Origin: Plantactinospora sp039889035
GTDB lineage: Bacteria; Actinomycetota; Actinomycetes; Mycobacteriales; Micromonosporaceae
Length of the DNA: 64,000 nucleotides
Assembly (NCBI GenBank): GCA_039889035.1
Contig: JBDQQY010000038.1
Span: forward strand, 33,678-97,677
Direction of reading: 5' to 3'
The notes under the pieces are model-generated. The model was given only the letters and a program-made list of their open reading frames with translations, was not told the origin of the DNA and ran no database searches. Of the stretch, positions 51,314 through 60,903 are shown one piece after another (within the stretch, counting starts at the first letter, position 1; the number at the start of each line of letters is the position of its first letter). The position numbers were made by a program, and so were the translations under genes.

Positions 51314-51970
51314 CTACCGCGGTCGTCGTATCCCGGCGAGCCCGCTGCGGTAGGCGAAGACCACGAGTTGGGCCCGGTCCCGGGCGCCGAGCTTGGTCAT
51401 CGCCCGGTTCGCGTGCGTCTTCGCGGTCGCCGCGCTCATCCCGAGCCGGGTACCCACCTCCGCGTTGGAGAGCCCGTCCGCGACCAGCGTCACCACCTCG
51501 CGTTCCCGGGCGGTCAGCGTATGCAGGCCGGGCACCTCCGGACCGTCGGCGTACGCGGCGATCAGCCGGCGGGTCACCTCGGGTGCCAGCAACGCGTCGC
51601 CGGCCGCCACCACCCGGACCGCCCGGCGCAGCTCGTCCGGCTCCAGGTTCTTCAGCAGGAAGCCGCTCGCCCCGGCGTGCAGCGCCGCGTAGACGTACTC
51701 GTCGAGTTCGAAGGTGGTCAGCACGACGACCCGGACCCCGGGCAGCCGGTCGTCGGCGAGGATCCGCCGGGTCGCGGTCAGCCCGTCGGTGCCCGGCATC
51801 CGGATGTCCATCAGCACGACGTCCGGCCGGTGCGCCCGGGTCTGCGCGATCGCCTCGTCCCCGTCGGTGGCCTCGGCCACCACCTCGATCTCCGGTGCCC
51901 GCTCCAGCAGCACCCGGAAGCCGGCCCGGACCAGTGTCTGGTCGTCGGCCAGCAACACCCGGACCGTCAT
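51314..51970 (-). CDS. LuxR/NarL-family response regulator
   Basis: A 218-residue regulator with phosphoacceptor Asp55 (VVLMDIRMPGTDG), Thr/Lys switch residues (VVVLTTF, FLLKNLEP) and LuxR HTH LTAREREVVTLVADGLSNAE, VGTRLGMSAATAKTHANRAM. Starts in ATGA overlap with the kinase stop, so the two are a coupled pair. Similar in design to the regulator at 12.4 kb, but no ABC transporter is attached here. Confidence 0.93.
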   Translation of the reverse strand: MTVRVLLADDQTLVRAGFRVLLERAPEIEVVAEATDGDEAIAQTRAHRPDVVLMDIRMPGTDGLTATRRILADDRLPGVRVVVLTTFELDEYVYAALHAGASGFLLKNLEPDELRRAVRVVAAGDALLAPEVTRRLIAAYADGPEVPGLHTLTAREREVVTLVADGLSNAEVGTRLGMSAATAKTHANRAMTKLGARDRAQLVVFAYRSGLAGIRRPR

Positions 51971-53094
51971 CCCGGCAGCCACCCCCGTACCTGGAAACCA
52001 CCGCCACCGTCGGCCGGACCGGTGCGCAGCCAGCCGCCCAGCCCGGCGGCCCGTTCCGCCATCCCGCGCAGGCCGTTGCCGGGTGGTCCGGCCGGGCCCC
52101 GGCCGTCGTCGGAGACGGTCAGGTCGAGCCCGTCGGGGCGGTAGCCGACCCGTACCTCGATCCGGTCGGCGTCGGCGTGCCGGACCGCGTTCGCCACCGC
52201 CTCCTGCACGATCCGGTACGCGGTCGCCTCCACCGCGCGGGGCAGCGGGCGCGGCGTACCGTCGTGCCGCAGTACCGCGCCGGTCGTCTCGGCCAGTGTG
52301 GGCAGCCGGTCCAGGCCGGGTGCCGGCGGTTCCGGGCCGGTCGGGCGGGTGCCGTCCCGGAGTACCCCGACCGCCGCCCGCAGTTCGGTCAGCGCCTCCC
52401 GGGCGGCCCGCCGGACCGCCTCCAACGCCGCCCGGGCCTGCTCCGGGTCGTCGTCCAGCACGTCGGCGGCCACCCCGGCCTGCACGCCGACCACCGCCAG
52501 GGTGTGCGCGGTGACGTCGTGCAGCTCCCGGGCGATCCGGATCCGCTCCTCGACCACCCGCCGCTGCGCCGTACGGTCCCGTTCGGCGGTGAGCAGGGCG
52601 AGCCGGATCCGCCGGTTCCGCACCGTCTCGCCGAGCAGCAACGCCGCCACGAACACCACTGTCGAACTGTCCAGCGTGGCGTCCAGCGGCTCCACCCCGG
52701 CCACGATGATCCGGCTCTGCGCGTCCAGCAGCACGAAGAGCGCGGCCAGCGCCAAACCGAGCCGGCGGTGCGGGGCCACCGCGACCGAGTAGAGCGCGAC
52801 CCAGACCGGGGCGGCCGGCGCGCCGCCGGGATACCGCGAGACGTGGTAGAGCAGGAACAGGCCGCAGACCACCGCCAGCACCGCGGCCGGCCAGCGCCGC
52901 CGGGCGAGCAGGGCCGCCGCCATCGCCGCGCCGAGGCCGTACGCCCAGGGGTCCGGCGCCCGGTCGCCCGGCTGCACCGCCACGACCGCGATCCGGTACG
53001 CGGTGATCGCGCCGGCCGCCGCCGCGATCCCGACGTCCACCGTCCAGCGCCGCCCCTGGGCACCGCCGAGCGCCGCCACGGCCCAGCCCCTCAT
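51967..53094 (-). CDS. Sensor histidine kinase (HisKA_3 type)
   Basis: A 375-residue membrane kinase; ATG 53094. About five N-terminal hydrophobic segments (residues 20-155). Phosphoacceptor His192 in RIRIARELHDVTAHTLAVVG. ATP-binding part: IVQEAVANAVRHADADRIEV, VSDDGRGPAGPPGNGLRGMA and GGWLRTGPADGGGG. No extracellular domain. Divergent from the mannosyltransferase genes. Confidence 0.92.
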   Translation of the reverse strand: MRGWAVAALGGAQGRRWTVDVGIAAAAGAITAYRIAVVAVQPGDRAPDPWAYGLGAAMAAALLARRRWPAAVLAVVCGLFLLYHVSRYPGGAPAAPVWVALYSVAVAPHRRLGLALAALFVLLDAQSRIIVAGVEPLDATLDSSTVVFVAALLLGETVRNRRIRLALLTAERDRTAQRRVVEERIRIARELHDVTAHTLAVVGVQAGVAADVLDDDPEQARAALEAVRRAAREALTELRAAVGVLRDGTRPTGPEPPAPGLDRLPTLAETTGAVLRHDGTPRPLPRAVEATAYRIVQEAVANAVRHADADRIEVRVGYRPDGLDLTVSDDGRGPAGPPGNGLRGMAERAAGLGGWLRTGPADGGGGFQVRGWLPG

Positions 53095-53267
53095 CCGGCC
53101 ACTGTACGGAGCCAGTCACCCGGAGACGTACCACGAACGCGGTAGACCGGTAGCCGGCGGCGGCCGGACGGCTCCGACCGGTGGCACCCGTCCGCGTGCA
53201 CCCCGAGGCCACCGGCGCATCATCGAACCGTCGTTCTGCGGCCATATCGCACAGGAATCCTTCCGGG

Positions 53268-54707
53268 GTGCTGAGACTGCCCGCGGTGACCGCCTACCGC
53301 ATCCTGGGCACCGCCGGGACGACGATTCTGGCCTGCGCCGGGCTGGCCGCCGGGGCGCTGCCGGTCGACCAGACCGGGGCGGAGCTGTGGCTGACCGACT
53401 GGCGACACCATCCGGCACCGGCCCTGCTCTGCGGATATCTCGGGCTCACCCTGCTGGTGGCCGCCTGGTGGTGGGTGGGGCGCGAGATCCGGCGGCCGGA
53501 CGGCGTCGAGATCCGCGGCCTGCTGGCCACCCTCGCGCTCTGGTCCGGCCCGCTGCTGCTCGGTCCGCCCCTGTTCAGCCGCGACGTCTACAGCTATCTG
53601 GCCCAGGGCGCGATGGTGCTGGCCGGCGCCGACGTCTACGAACACGGGGTGTCGCAGCTCGGCGGCCGGTTCGCCGCCGAGGTGCCGCAGATGTGGCAGC
53701 ACACGCCGGCACCGTACGGGCCGGTGTTCCTGGGCCTCTCCGCGCTGGTCGCCGGTGCGGCCGGTACGAAGGTGGCGGCCGGGGTGATCGGGCTGCGCCT
53801 GGTGGCCCTGCTCGGCGTCGGCCTGCTGGCGGTGTTCCTGCCCCGACTGGCCCGGCACGGCGGGGTCGAGCCGGGCGCGGCGGTGTGGCTGGGCGTGCTC
53901 AACCCGTTGGTGCCACTGCACCTGGTCGCCGGGGCGCACAACGAGGCGGTGATGCTCGGGCTGCTGGTGGCGGGGCTCTGCCTCGCGTTCGAGCGCCGCT
54001 TCGCGCTGGCCACGGTGCTGGTGACCCTGGCCGCGCTGGTCAAGGTGCCGGCGGTGGCGGGCCTGCTGGTGGTCGTGGCGCTGGCCCGGCCGCAGCACGG
54101 GATCCGGTCCGCGGCGCTGCGTGCCGCCGGGCTGGCCCTGCTGACGGCGGTCGCGGTCACCGCCGCCACCGGTCTCGGGTACGGCTGGATCGCCGCGCTC
54201 CGGACGCCGATCTACAAGCACAGCTGGTCGGTCTCCAGCGCCCTCGGGCGGGCGTCGGACCGGCTCGGCCAGGCGGCCGGGTTGGATCTCGGCGCCGCCC
54301 CGATGCAGTTCTGGACCTGGGGCGGTCTGCTCGCCGCCCTCGGCGGTACGGCCGTCGTCTGGTGGCACCGGCACCGGCTCGGACCGACGTACGCGCTGGG
54401 ACTGGTCCTGGCGGCGGTGGCGGTACTCGGGCCGGCCACCCGGCCCTGGTACCTGCTCTGGGGCCTGGTGCTGATCGCCGCCGCCGCACCCGACCCACCG
54501 GTACGCCGGCTGGCCTCCCTGGTCGCCGCGGCGGTGGCCTTCCTGACCCTGCCCAGCGGCTTCGGGCCGGATCCGGCACAGCTCGCCCTCGCCACCACCG
54601 GGGTGGTGCTCGGCATCGTCGCGGTCGGGTGCTTCCGGCTGGGCGCCAACGCGGCACCGGCCGGTCCGAACTGGACCGGCCGGGCGCTGGAGGGAACGTC
54701 CCGATGA
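53268..54707 (+). CDS. Polyprenol-phosphomannose-dependent alpha-1,6-mannosyltransferase (MptB-like)
   Basis: A 479-residue polytopic membrane enzyme, GTG 53268. About 12 helices. The GT-C type acidic loop motif appears as PPLFSRDVYSYLAQGAMVLA (DVYSY). Further landmarks are TPAPYGPVFLGLSALVAG, AGAHNEAVMLGLLVAGL and RPWYLLWGLVLIAAAAPDPP. MptB elongates the lipomannan/mannan core outside the membrane in actinomycetes. The next gene overlaps by four bases and is a GT87 enzyme. Confidence 0.85.
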   Translation: MLRLPAVTAYRILGTAGTTILACAGLAAGALPVDQTGAELWLTDWRHHPAPALLCGYLGLTLLVAAWWWVGREIRRPDGVEIRGLLATLALWSGPLLLGPPLFSRDVYSYLAQGAMVLAGADVYEHGVSQLGGRFAAEVPQMWQHTPAPYGPVFLGLSALVAGAAGTKVAAGVIGLRLVALLGVGLLAVFLPRLARHGGVEPGAAVWLGVLNPLVPLHLVAGAHNEAVMLGLLVAGLCLAFERRFALATVLVTLAALVKVPAVAGLLVVVALARPQHGIRSAALRAAGLALLTAVAVTAATGLGYGWIAALRTPIYKHSWSVSSALGRASDRLGQAAGLDLGAAPMQFWTWGGLLAALGGTAVVWWHRHRLGPTYALGLVLAAVAVLGPATRPWYLLWGLVLIAAAAPDPPVRRLASLVAAAVAFLTLPSGFGPDPAQLALATTGVVLGIVAVGCFRLGANAAPAGPNWTGRALEGTSR

Positions 54708-56110
54708 GCACCGGACCGTCCGGCAGGTACGCCCAGGTCAGCCTGATCCTCGGGCTGGCCGGGGCGATCACGGTCGCGATCGCGCTGCTGCCCGGGCACC
54801 GGGGCTGGTTCGACGTCGGCGTCTACCACGGGGCCGTCAACCACTGGTTGCACGACCGTGGTCAGCTCTACGACTACGTCCGGCCCGGCACCGAATACGG
54901 GTTCACCTATCCGCCGTTCGCGGCGCTGTGCATGCTGCCGATGGCGTGGCTGGGCTGGCACCCGACGATCGCGGTCAACGCCACCGTCACCGCGCTGGCC
55001 GCCGCGCTGGTGCTGTGCCTGCTGGTCGACCCGATCGCCCGGCGCGAGGGCTGGCACCGGGGGTTCGCGTTCGCGCTCGCCGCGTGCCTGTTCGCGATGC
55101 TCGGACCGGTACGCGACACGGTCAGCTTCGGCCAGGTCAACCTGGTGCTGCTCGCGCTGGTCTACGCCGACGCCTGGCTGCTCGACCGGGGTCACCGGCT
55201 CGCCGGCATCGGCACCGGCATCGCGGCGGCGGTCAAGCTCACCCCGGCGATCTTCATCGGCTATCTCGTGGTCACCCGGCGCTGGCGGGCGGCGGCCACG
55301 GCGGTGGCGACCGGGGCGGCGGCGACCCTGCTGGCCGGGCTGGTGGCTCCGGAGGCCAGCCGGACGTACTTCGGGCAGGCGCTCTGGGACACCGGCCGGG
55401 TCGGCGCGTTGGACTACGTCTCCAACCAGTCGCTGCTCGGGTTGGTGGCGCGGTGGAATCCGGAGCATCCGGACCGGCTCGTCTGGATCGTGCTGGTCGC
55501 GGTGGTCCTGGTGGTGTGGGCGCACCGGTCCCGCCAGGCGGCCCGGCGCGGCGACGACCGGGCGGGTCTTGCCCTGACCGGAGTGGCCGGTTGCCTGGTC
55601 AGCCCCGTCACCTGGGTACACCACCTGGTGTGGCTGGTGCCCGCGCTGGTGGTCCTTGCCGACTCCGCGTTGCTGCGCCGGTCGGCCGGGGCGGCGACGC
55701 CCGGGTTGTCGCCGTACGCTCCGTCGTCGCCGGGCGGCGCCGCTCGCCGGGCGTGGTGCTGGTGGACCGGTGCATACCTGCTGCTCTGCGGCAGCGTCGT
55801 CTGGTTGTGGTCGGTGGACCACAGCGGCGTCGTCGGGTTCCTCGGATCGAACAGTTACGTCCTGCTCGCCCTGGCCATGCTGGTGTTCCTCCCGGTGGCC
55901 ACGGCCGCCGGCATCGAGGCCGTCGAAGAGCGTCCGGCGGCGGTGCGCTTGACCCTCGACCTCGTCGAGGCCCCAGCATCGGCGGTGCCGCACCGGCCGA
56001 CACAGGGGAGTGGACGATGGAGCAGGGTACCGACGGCACGATGGCGCGCGTCGCCGAGGCGGTCGAGTGGGGACGGGCCGGGCGTACCGGGGCGGCGCGG
56101 GAGCGGCTGA
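54704..56110 (+). CDS. GT87 (DUF2029) family mannosyltransferase
   Basis: A 468-residue membrane protein; ggaggga (54689-54695) precedes ATG 54704, which overlaps the previous stop. GT87 landmarks: GWFDVGVYHGAVNHWLHDRG, TEYGFTYPPFAALCMLPMAW, SFGQVNLVLLALVYADAWLL, AAVKLTPAIFIGYLVVTRRW, YVSNQSLLGLVARW and SPVTWVHHLVWLVPALVVLA. Uses polyprenyl-phosphomannose outside the membrane. The last ~35 residues are Arg/Pro/Ser-rich and overlap the next gene by 94 bases, which is unusual; the natural end may have been shifted. Confidence 0.88.
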   Translation: MSTGPSGRYAQVSLILGLAGAITVAIALLPGHRGWFDVGVYHGAVNHWLHDRGQLYDYVRPGTEYGFTYPPFAALCMLPMAWLGWHPTIAVNATVTALAAALVLCLLVDPIARREGWHRGFAFALAACLFAMLGPVRDTVSFGQVNLVLLALVYADAWLLDRGHRLAGIGTGIAAAVKLTPAIFIGYLVVTRRWRAAATAVATGAAATLLAGLVAPEASRTYFGQALWDTGRVGALDYVSNQSLLGLVARWNPEHPDRLVWIVLVAVVLVVWAHRSRQAARRGDDRAGLALTGVAGCLVSPVTWVHHLVWLVPALVVLADSALLRRSAGAATPGLSPYAPSSPGGAARRAWCWWTGAYLLLCGSVVWLWSVDHSGVVGFLGSNSYVLLALAMLVFLPVATAAGIEAVEERPAAVRLTLDLVEAPASAVPHRPTQGSGRWSRVPTARWRASPRRSSGDGPGVPGRRGSG

Positions 56111-56496
56111 CCGAGCTGTGGGGGCGGATCGGTCCGAGCGGTGACCCGTTCCACCGCTGCACCCTGGCGCACTATCTGGCCGATCTCCAGGACGACCCGG
56201 CCGAGGAACTCCGTTGGGACCTGCGGGCGTTGGAGGCCGCCGACACGCTGACCGACGAGCGCGCGCAGCGGCACGACGCCGGCCTCCGGGTCGCGGCGTT
56301 CCGGCCGTCGTTGCAGCTCAACCTCGCCGAGGACTACCGCAAGCTCGGCCGGCCGGACGAGGCCCGGGCGCACCTGGCCCTGGCCCGGGAGAGCCTGCCG
56401 GTGCTCGGCGACGACCTGTACGGCCAGCTGATCAGGGACGGCATCGAACGGCTCGGGGCACTGCTGGACAGCAGTGCCCCGACGGCCGGTCGGTGA
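56017..56496 (+). CDS. Small TPR-like helical protein
   Basis: A 159-residue soluble protein; ATG 56017 preceded by aggggag (56003-56009). All-helical with TPR-like pairs (MARVAEAVEWGRAGRTGAAR, HRCTLAHYLADLQDDPAEEL, RPSLQLNLAEDYRKLGRPDE, ARAHLALARESLPVLGDD). Overlaps the mannosyltransferase tail by 94 bases in another frame. Protein-protein interaction role presumed. Confidence 0.8.
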   Translation: MEQGTDGTMARVAEAVEWGRAGRTGAARERLTELWGRIGPSGDPFHRCTLAHYLADLQDDPAEELRWDLRALEAADTLTDERAQRHDAGLRVAAFRPSLQLNLAEDYRKLGRPDEARAHLALARESLPVLGDDLYGQLIRDGIERLGALLDSSAPTAGR

Positions 56497-56769
56497 GGTC
56501 CGGGTACGCCGGTCCGAAAAGGACTGGCCAGCGGATACGGCCGACGCGCCAGCGGCCTCCGATGTGGACGGAGTGGCCGCCGGGCCGGGGTGCCGGGGAA
56601 GAACGTCGTCCGTCAGGTGGGACGGAATTGATCCAACGTATTGACGAACTCCGTCGACGCCTGTGAACATTCGATCGGGAAGCCGGAACTTTAGAACAAG
56701 CGGCAAAAAGTCTCCGGTTGCCCGACGAAACTTCCCCACAGGCTGCGTCGATTCGTTGGAGCGGAGCGC
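56497..56769. other. Leader region of the sugar operon
   Basis: About 270 bases, less GC-rich near 56640-56740 (TTGACG at 56641, ttagaacaag at 56691). It probably carries the promoter of the aldehyde dehydrogenase-ABC operon. No clear operator palindrome or terminator seen. Confidence 0.4.
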
Positions 56770-58173
56770 ATGTCGGCATCGGGCTCGGTCATCACCGTCC
56801 ACAATCCCGGCACGGGCGAACCGCTCGGGGAGGTCGAGTCCACCAGCCCGGAGCGGCTGGTCGAGGCGATCGCGCAGGCACAGCTCGGCCAGGCGGCGAT
56901 GGCGGCGATGCCGGCCCACGAGCGGGCCGCGCTGCTCGGCCGGATCGCCGACCTGATCGAGGGCGAGCAGGCCGAGCTGGCCCGGTTGCTGGCGGCCGAG
57001 AACGGCAAGCCGCTGCCGCAGACCCGGGGCGAGGTCGAGGCGGCGATCCGGATCTTCCGCGGGTTCGCGGCCGAGGCGACCCGGATCTTCGGCCGGCAGA
57101 CCCCGCTGGACGCGGTACCGGGGCTGGAACGGCACCTGGCGGTGACCGTACGCGAACCGCTCGGCGTCGTCGCCGCGCTGGTCCCGTTCAACTACCCCGT
57201 CGAGCTGTACGCGCACAAGGCCGCCGCGGCGCTGGCCGCCGGCAACGCCGTACTCGTGCAGCCGCCGGCCCGCTGCCCGCTGGCGCTGGTCCGGATCGCC
57301 GAACTGGTCGAGGCGGCCGGCGCCCCCGGGTACGCCCACCGGCTCGTCCCCGGCGGGGTGGAGGTGTCGCAGGCGCTCGCCGAGTCGCCCGGGATCGCTG
57401 CGGTCAGCCTGACCGGCAGCACCGAGGCGGGCCGGGAGATCGCCCGCCGGGGCGCCGGCACCCTGAAGAAGGTGCTGCTGGAACTGGGCGGCAACGACGC
57501 ACTGATCGTCTGCGCCGACGCCGACGTGGCGGCGGCGGCCCGGGCGGTGGTGCTCGGCCGGCTGGCCCGGGGCAACGGGCAGATCTGCTGCGCGGTCAAG
57601 CGGGTCTACGTGCAGGAGCCGGTGCACGACGACTTCGTCTCGGCACTGCTCGCCCAGACCGCGAAGCTCTCCGTCGGCGACCAACTGCTGGAGTCGACCG
57701 ACGTCGGGCCGCTGATCGCCGAGTCCGCCGCCGAGCGGGTCGAGGCGGCGGTCGGCCGGCTGGTCGCCGACGGGGCCCGGCTCGCGGCCGGCGGAACCCG
57801 CCGAGGCGCCTTCGTCGACCCGGCGGTACTGGTCGACGTGCCGACCCGCAGCGCCGCGTTCGCCGAGGAGATCTTCGGGCCGGTCGCCCCGGTGGCCCGG
57901 TTCGCCGATCCGGCCGACGCCGTCCGGATGGCCAACGAGTCGCCGTACGGGCTCCAGGCCGCAATCTTCACCCGGGACATCTCCCGGGCGTTCACCATCG
58001 CCCGGCAACTCGACGTCGGCGGGGTGGTGATCAACGGCTCGACCGCGCTGCGCGCCGAGAACCTGCCGTTCGGCGGCACCAAGGCCACCGGCGGATACCG
58101 GGAGGGGCTGCACGACACCCTGCACGACCTCACCCGGCAGAAGACCGTCGTGGTGATGGAGGCGTTCGGGTGA
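56770..58173 (+). CDS. Aldehyde dehydrogenase
   Basis: A 467-residue NAD(P)-dependent enzyme. Nucleotide-binding region VAALVPFNYPVELYAHKAAA and LTGSTEAGREIARRG. General base Glu238 (LLELGGNDA) and nucleophile Cys273 (GNGQICCAVKR). EEIFGPVAPVARF and PFGGTKATGGYREG are also typical. Most like glyceraldehyde/lactaldehyde or succinate-semialdehyde types; substrate not fixed. First gene of an operon with a sugar ABC transporter, coupled by GTGA overlap, so it probably oxidises an aldehyde from breakdown of the imported sugar. Confidence 0.93.
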   Translation: MSASGSVITVHNPGTGEPLGEVESTSPERLVEAIAQAQLGQAAMAAMPAHERAALLGRIADLIEGEQAELARLLAAENGKPLPQTRGEVEAAIRIFRGFAAEATRIFGRQTPLDAVPGLERHLAVTVREPLGVVAALVPFNYPVELYAHKAAAALAAGNAVLVQPPARCPLALVRIAELVEAAGAPGYAHRLVPGGVEVSQALAESPGIAAVSLTGSTEAGREIARRGAGTLKKVLLELGGNDALIVCADADVAAAARAVVLGRLARGNGQICCAVKRVYVQEPVHDDFVSALLAQTAKLSVGDQLLESTDVGPLIAESAAERVEAAVGRLVADGARLAAGGTRRGAFVDPAVLVDVPTRSAAFAEEIFGPVAPVARFADPADAVRMANESPYGLQAAIFTRDISRAFTIARQLDVGGVVINGSTALRAENLPFGGTKATGGYREGLHDTLHDLTRQKTVVVMEAFG

Positions 58174-59744
58174 CCGTCGCTGCCGGGTCACCGAAAGCGA
58201 GCAACGCCCTGGAGCTGCGCGGCGTACGCAAGGAGTTCGGCGGCGTACCCGTGCTGCACGGGGTGGACCTGGTCGGCCGGCCCGGCGAGGTGGTCGCGGT
58301 GGTCGGGGCGAACGGGGCCGGCAAGTCCACGCTGATCAAGATCCTGGCCGGTGCGCTGCCGATGAGCGGCGGCGAACTCCGGCTCGGCGGCGCGCGGATC
58401 GCGCTGCACTCGCCACACGACGCGCACGATCACGGCATCCGTACCGTCTACCAGGAACTCACCCTGGTCCCCGAGCTGACGGTGACCGAGAACCTGCTGC
58501 TCGGCAACTTCCCCAGGCGGCGTACCGGCCTGATCGACTGGCCGGCCGCGCACGCCCGGGCCGGCCGGCTGCTCGCCGAGATCGGGTTCGGTGCCGTGCA
58601 CCCGAGGGCGGTCGCCGGCCGGTTGACGGTGGCCCGGCAGCAGATGGTGGAGATCGCCAAGGCGCTGGTCAGCGAGCCCCGGGTACTGGTACTCGACGAG
58701 CCCTCGGCGGTGCTGGCCGGCACCGACCTGGACTCGCTGTTCGGGCTGATCCGCCGGTTGCGCGACCGCGGTGTGCTGGTCGTCTACGTGTCGCACCGGC
58801 TGGCCGAGGTGCTCGACCTGGCCAGCTCGATCGTGGTGATCAAGGACGGCCGGGTGGTGGCGACCATCGAGCCGGCCCGGACCAACGAGGACGAGCTGAT
58901 CCGGCTGATGGCCGGCCGCCGGCTGGAGCGGATCTATCCGGACCGACGGAGCGGGTTCGGCGAACCCCGGCTGCGGGTCAGCGGCCTCTCCCGGCCCGGC
59001 GAGTTCACCGACGTCTCGTTCACCGTCCGGGCCGGCGAGATCGTCGGGATGTTCGGCCTGGTCGGCTCCGGCCGCAGCGAACTGGCCCGGTGCGTCTTCG
59101 GCGCCGAGCCCGCCGCGACCGGCGAGGTGCGGGTCGCCTCCGACCCCGGATCGCGGGTCGCCTCCGACCCCGGATCGAGTGTGCAGAAGGGGCGACGGCC
59201 CACCTTCCGGAGTCCGGCCGAGGCGATCGCCGCCGGGCTGGCGCTGGTGACCGAGGACCGCAAGCGCACCGGCCTGGTCCCGGAGCTGACGGTACGGGAC
59301 AACATCGGCCTGACCACGCTGTACGCGACCACCCGGGCCGGACTGCTCGACGTACCCCGGCACCGTCGCGCGGTCGACGACCTGATCGCCCGGCTCGACA
59401 TCCGGCCGGCGCACTGCGCGACGATGCCGGTGACCCGGCTCAGCGGCGGCAACCAGCAGAAGGCGGTACTCGCCAAGTGGCTGCTGGCGGGTCCCCGGGT
59501 GCTGATCCTGGACGAGCCGACCCGCGGGGTGGACATGGCGACCCGGATGAGCATCTACCGGATGGTCGACGACCTCGCCCGGGAGGGCCTCGCCGTACTG
59601 CTGATCTCCTCGGACCTGACCGAGGTGCTGGGCGCGACCGACCGGGTGCTGGTGATGCGCGAGGGCCGGATCACCGCCGAACTCGATCCGGAGCGCAGCA
59701 CCGAGGACGAGGTGCTCGGCCATTCGATCGGACGCGCCGGATGA
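58170..59744 (+). CDS. Sugar ABC transporter, double ATP-binding subunit (RbsA/MglA type)
   Basis: A 524-residue ATPase with two nucleotide-binding domains. First: GANGAGKSTLIKILAG, signature-like AVAGRLTVARQQMVEIAKAL, VLVLDEPSAVL. Second: a degenerate Walker A (GLVGSGRSELARCVFG), TRLSGGNQQKAVLAKWL and VLILDEPTRGVDMATR, the usual asymmetric arrangement of ribose-type transporters. An in-frame 24-bp tandem duplication inserts RVASDPGSRVASDPGS near residue 320. Start GTG overlaps the preceding stop. Confidence 0.92.
   Translation: MTVAAGSPKASNALELRGVRKEFGGVPVLHGVDLVGRPGEVVAVVGANGAGKSTLIKILAGALPMSGGELRLGGARIALHSPHDAHDHGIRTVYQELTLVPELTVTENLLLGNFPRRRTGLIDWPAAHARAGRLLAEIGFGAVHPRAVAGRLTVARQQMVEIAKALVSEPRVLVLDEPSAVLAGTDLDSLFGLIRRLRDRGVLVVYVSHRLAEVLDLASSIVVIKDGRVVATIEPARTNEDELIRLMAGRRLERIYPDRRSGFGEPRLRVSGLSRPGEFTDVSFTVRAGEIVGMFGLVGSGRSELARCVFGAEPAATGEVRVASDPGSRVASDPGSSVQKGRRPTFRSPAEAIAAGLALVTEDRKRTGLVPELTVRDNIGLTTLYATTRAGLLDVPRHRRAVDDLIARLDIRPAHCATMPVTRLSGGNQQKAVLAKWLLAGPRVLILDEPTRGVDMATRMSIYRMVDDLAREGLAVLLISSDLTEVLGATDRVLVMREGRITAELDPERSTEDEVLGHSIGRAG
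59130..59177 (+). repeat. Tandem 24-bp duplication inside the ATPase gene
   Basis: Two exact copies, 59130-59153 and 59154-59177, starting cgggtcgcctccgacccc. They encode RVASDPGS twice in the loop after the second Walker A region. Confidence 0.9.
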
Positions 59745-59823
59745 CCCCGATTGGAGACGACCGGATGGGCCTCGACTGGACGCGCGGTGTGACGAGGCGC
59801 GGTGTGACCTCGGGACGGGCCGG

Positions 59824-60819
59824 ATGACCGGGCAGCTCAGCAGGGTCGAGCCGGACCCGGGCACCGAACCCGGCCGGCGGCCCCGGCTGACCGTCGCGGG
59901 CCGGCCGGTGACCGTGGAGACCGGCTTCCTCACCCTGGTGGTGCTGGCCCTGGCGGTGGCGGCGCTGACCTCCGACGCCTTCCTCACCCAGACCAACCTG
60001 ACCAACCTGCTCAAGCAGATGGTCACCACCGGACTGCTCGCCTTCGGCATGCTGGTGGTGATCCTCACCGGCGGGATCGACCTGTCGGTCGGCTCGGTGG
60101 TGGCGTTCGCCGGCATCGTCACCGCGGGGCTGGTGTCGGGGCTGCCGCTGCCGCTGGCCATGGCGGTCGGCATCGCCAGCGGGATCGCCTTCGGGCTGGT
60201 CAACGGCATCCTGGTCGCCCGGTTCGAGTTGGCGCCCTTCGTGGTCACCCTGGCCGCCCTGACCACCATCCGGGGACTGGCCTTCGTCTACTCCGAGGTG
60301 CCGATCGCGCCGGAGCACCCGGACTTCTTCTGGCTCGGCTCCGCGATGCTGGGGCCGATCCCGCTGACCACCGTGATCATGCTGCTGGTCTTCCTGCTCG
60401 GCGGGGTGTTCCTGCGGCGTACCCCGGCCGGGCGGGCGATCATCGCGATCGGCGGCAACGCCGAGACGGTACGCCTGGCCGGCATCAACGTACGCCGGCA
60501 CGTGGTGCTGGCGTACACGATCAGCGGTGCCTGCGCGGGCCTGGCCGGGGTGATCCTGGCCAGCCGGGTCGGCATCGCCCAGCCCAGCGTCGGTGTCGCG
60601 TTCGAACTCGACGCCATCGCCGCCTGCGTGATCGGCGGGGCGAGCCTGGCCGGCGGCCGGGGTTCGGCCCGAGCCACCCTCGGCGGCGTCCTGGTGCTGG
60701 TGCTGATCAACAACCTGCTCAACCTCTACGACGTGCAGAGCTTCTGGCAGCAGGTACTCAAGGGCGTCGTCATCGTCGTGGTCATCGGAGTGCAACGTGC
60801 GAGCCGGCCCCGGACCTGA
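59824..60819 (+). CDS. Sugar ABC transporter permease (RbsC type)
   Basis: A 331-residue membrane protein with about ten helices. Family signature GGIDLSVGSVVAFAGIVTAG, NGILVARFELAPFVVTLAAL, IAIGGNAETVRLAGINVRRH and ACVIGGASLAGGRGS. It starts 79 bases after the ATPase stop; the spacer holds a short internal repeat (cgcggtgtgac twice). Works with the double ATPase and the lipoprotein downstream. Confidence 0.93.
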   Translation: MTGQLSRVEPDPGTEPGRRPRLTVAGRPVTVETGFLTLVVLALAVAALTSDAFLTQTNLTNLLKQMVTTGLLAFGMLVVILTGGIDLSVGSVVAFAGIVTAGLVSGLPLPLAMAVGIASGIAFGLVNGILVARFELAPFVVTLAALTTIRGLAFVYSEVPIAPEHPDFFWLGSAMLGPIPLTTVIMLLVFLLGGVFLRRTPAGRAIIAIGGNAETVRLAGINVRRHVVLAYTISGACAGLAGVILASRVGIAQPSVGVAFELDAIAACVIGGASLAGGRGSARATLGGVLVLVLINNLLNLYDVQSFWQQVLKGVVIVVVIGVQRASRPRT

Positions 60820-60903
60820 GCGGTCCGGCGCCGGGACCGTCCCGCCGACCGGCGCCTGAACCGGCCCGGTCGGCCACACCACCACAGGATGGAGAACCGG
60901 CAG

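Noticed and set aside
55855..58191. Long antisense frame opposite the aldehyde dehydrogenase
   Set aside because: Shadow frame; the sense strand has complete catalytic motifs.
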